Position numbers and translations under genes: made by a program
Assembly: GCA_018067325.1 (NCBI GenBank)
Contig: JAGPUU010000189.1
Coordinates: 1-5,565, forward strand
From: Amphritea sp.
GTDB taxonomy: Bacteria > Pseudomonadota > Gammaproteobacteria > Pseudomonadales > Balneatricaceae
Length of the DNA: 5,565 bases
Direction: 5' to 3'
Shown here: one piece after another, positions 5,564 to 5,565 of the stretch
Layout of the letters: every line of letters starts with the position of its first letter
Numbering within the stretch: the stretch's first letter is position 1
Notes under the pieces: generated by a model
What the model saw: only the letters and a program-made list of their open reading frames with translations
Told to the model about the DNA's origin: nothing
Databases searched by the model: none

Positions 5564-5565
5564 TG
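5563..5565 (+). other. Possible start codon of the next gene, coupled to ccoG
   Basis: The ccoG stop TGA shares its last base with an ATG (TGATG) at the right edge of the window, a common arrangement for translational coupling. In cco/fix clusters the next gene is usually fixH/ccoH. Only one codon is visible, so the identity is inference from gene order. No strong SD stands at normal distance. Confidence 0.3.

Noticed and set aside
1..5565. CRISPR array, tRNA/rRNA, insertion sequence or prophage signs
   Set aside because: No regular repeat-spacer pattern, cloverleaf, transposase motif or terminal inverted repeats were seen; the window is densely filled with ordinary chromosomal genes.

Overview
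The window is a compact stretch of bacterial chromosome (roughly half G+C, by eye) most consistent with a gammaproteobacterium, probably a marine Oceanospirillales/Pseudomonas-like lineage. The grounds are a Pseudomonas-type sulfite reductase hemoprotein (cysI) overlapping a DUF934 gene, a MocR-type regulator, and ccoG, the assembly gene of cbb3-type cytochrome oxidase. Placement below class level is inference. No mobile element, CRISPR array, tRNA or rRNA is visible.

Layout. (i) 2-247, plus strand: 3' end of a Bcr/CflA-like major facilitator transporter. (ii) 248-339: convergent spacer with an 8-bp perfect inverted repeat, possibly the terminator of the minus-strand operon. (iii) 864-340, minus: DUF934 protein, joined by an ATGA overlap to (iv) 2588-861, minus: cysI, siroheme/[4Fe-4S] sulfite (or nitrite) reductase, GTG start. 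(v) 2589-2683: A/T-rich leader. (vi) 4093-2684, minus: GntR/MocR-family PLP-binding regulator. (vii) 4094-4204: divergent spacer with a good mocR promoter and RBS, two near-identical 11-bp direct repeats exactly 30 bp apart around the mocR -10 box, and a 7-bp inverted repeat just before ccoG. (viii) 4205-5563, plus: ccoG, GTG start, ending in TGATG, which suggests a translationally coupled next gene (fixH/ccoH would be the usual neighbour).

How the genes may work together. CysI and the DUF934 protein form a known sulfite-reduction pair of assimilatory sulfur metabolism. The electron donor is not encoded here; no flavoprotein cysJ is seen. CcoG starts a probable cbb3 oxidase maturation cluster and is thought to reduce Cu(II) to Cu(I) for oxidase assembly. 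The MocR regulator sits between them, upstream of cysI on the same strand and divergent from ccoG. The direct repeats fit a MocR operator that represses its own gene and might also affect ccoG. A joint sulfur/respiration regulon is possible but unproven.

The genes themselves belong to known families. The most interesting material is in the mocR-ccoG spacer, the cysI active site (a possible Tyr-Cys cross-link pair), and two RNA-hairpin candidates flanking ccoG. I see no clear sign of a wholly new system.
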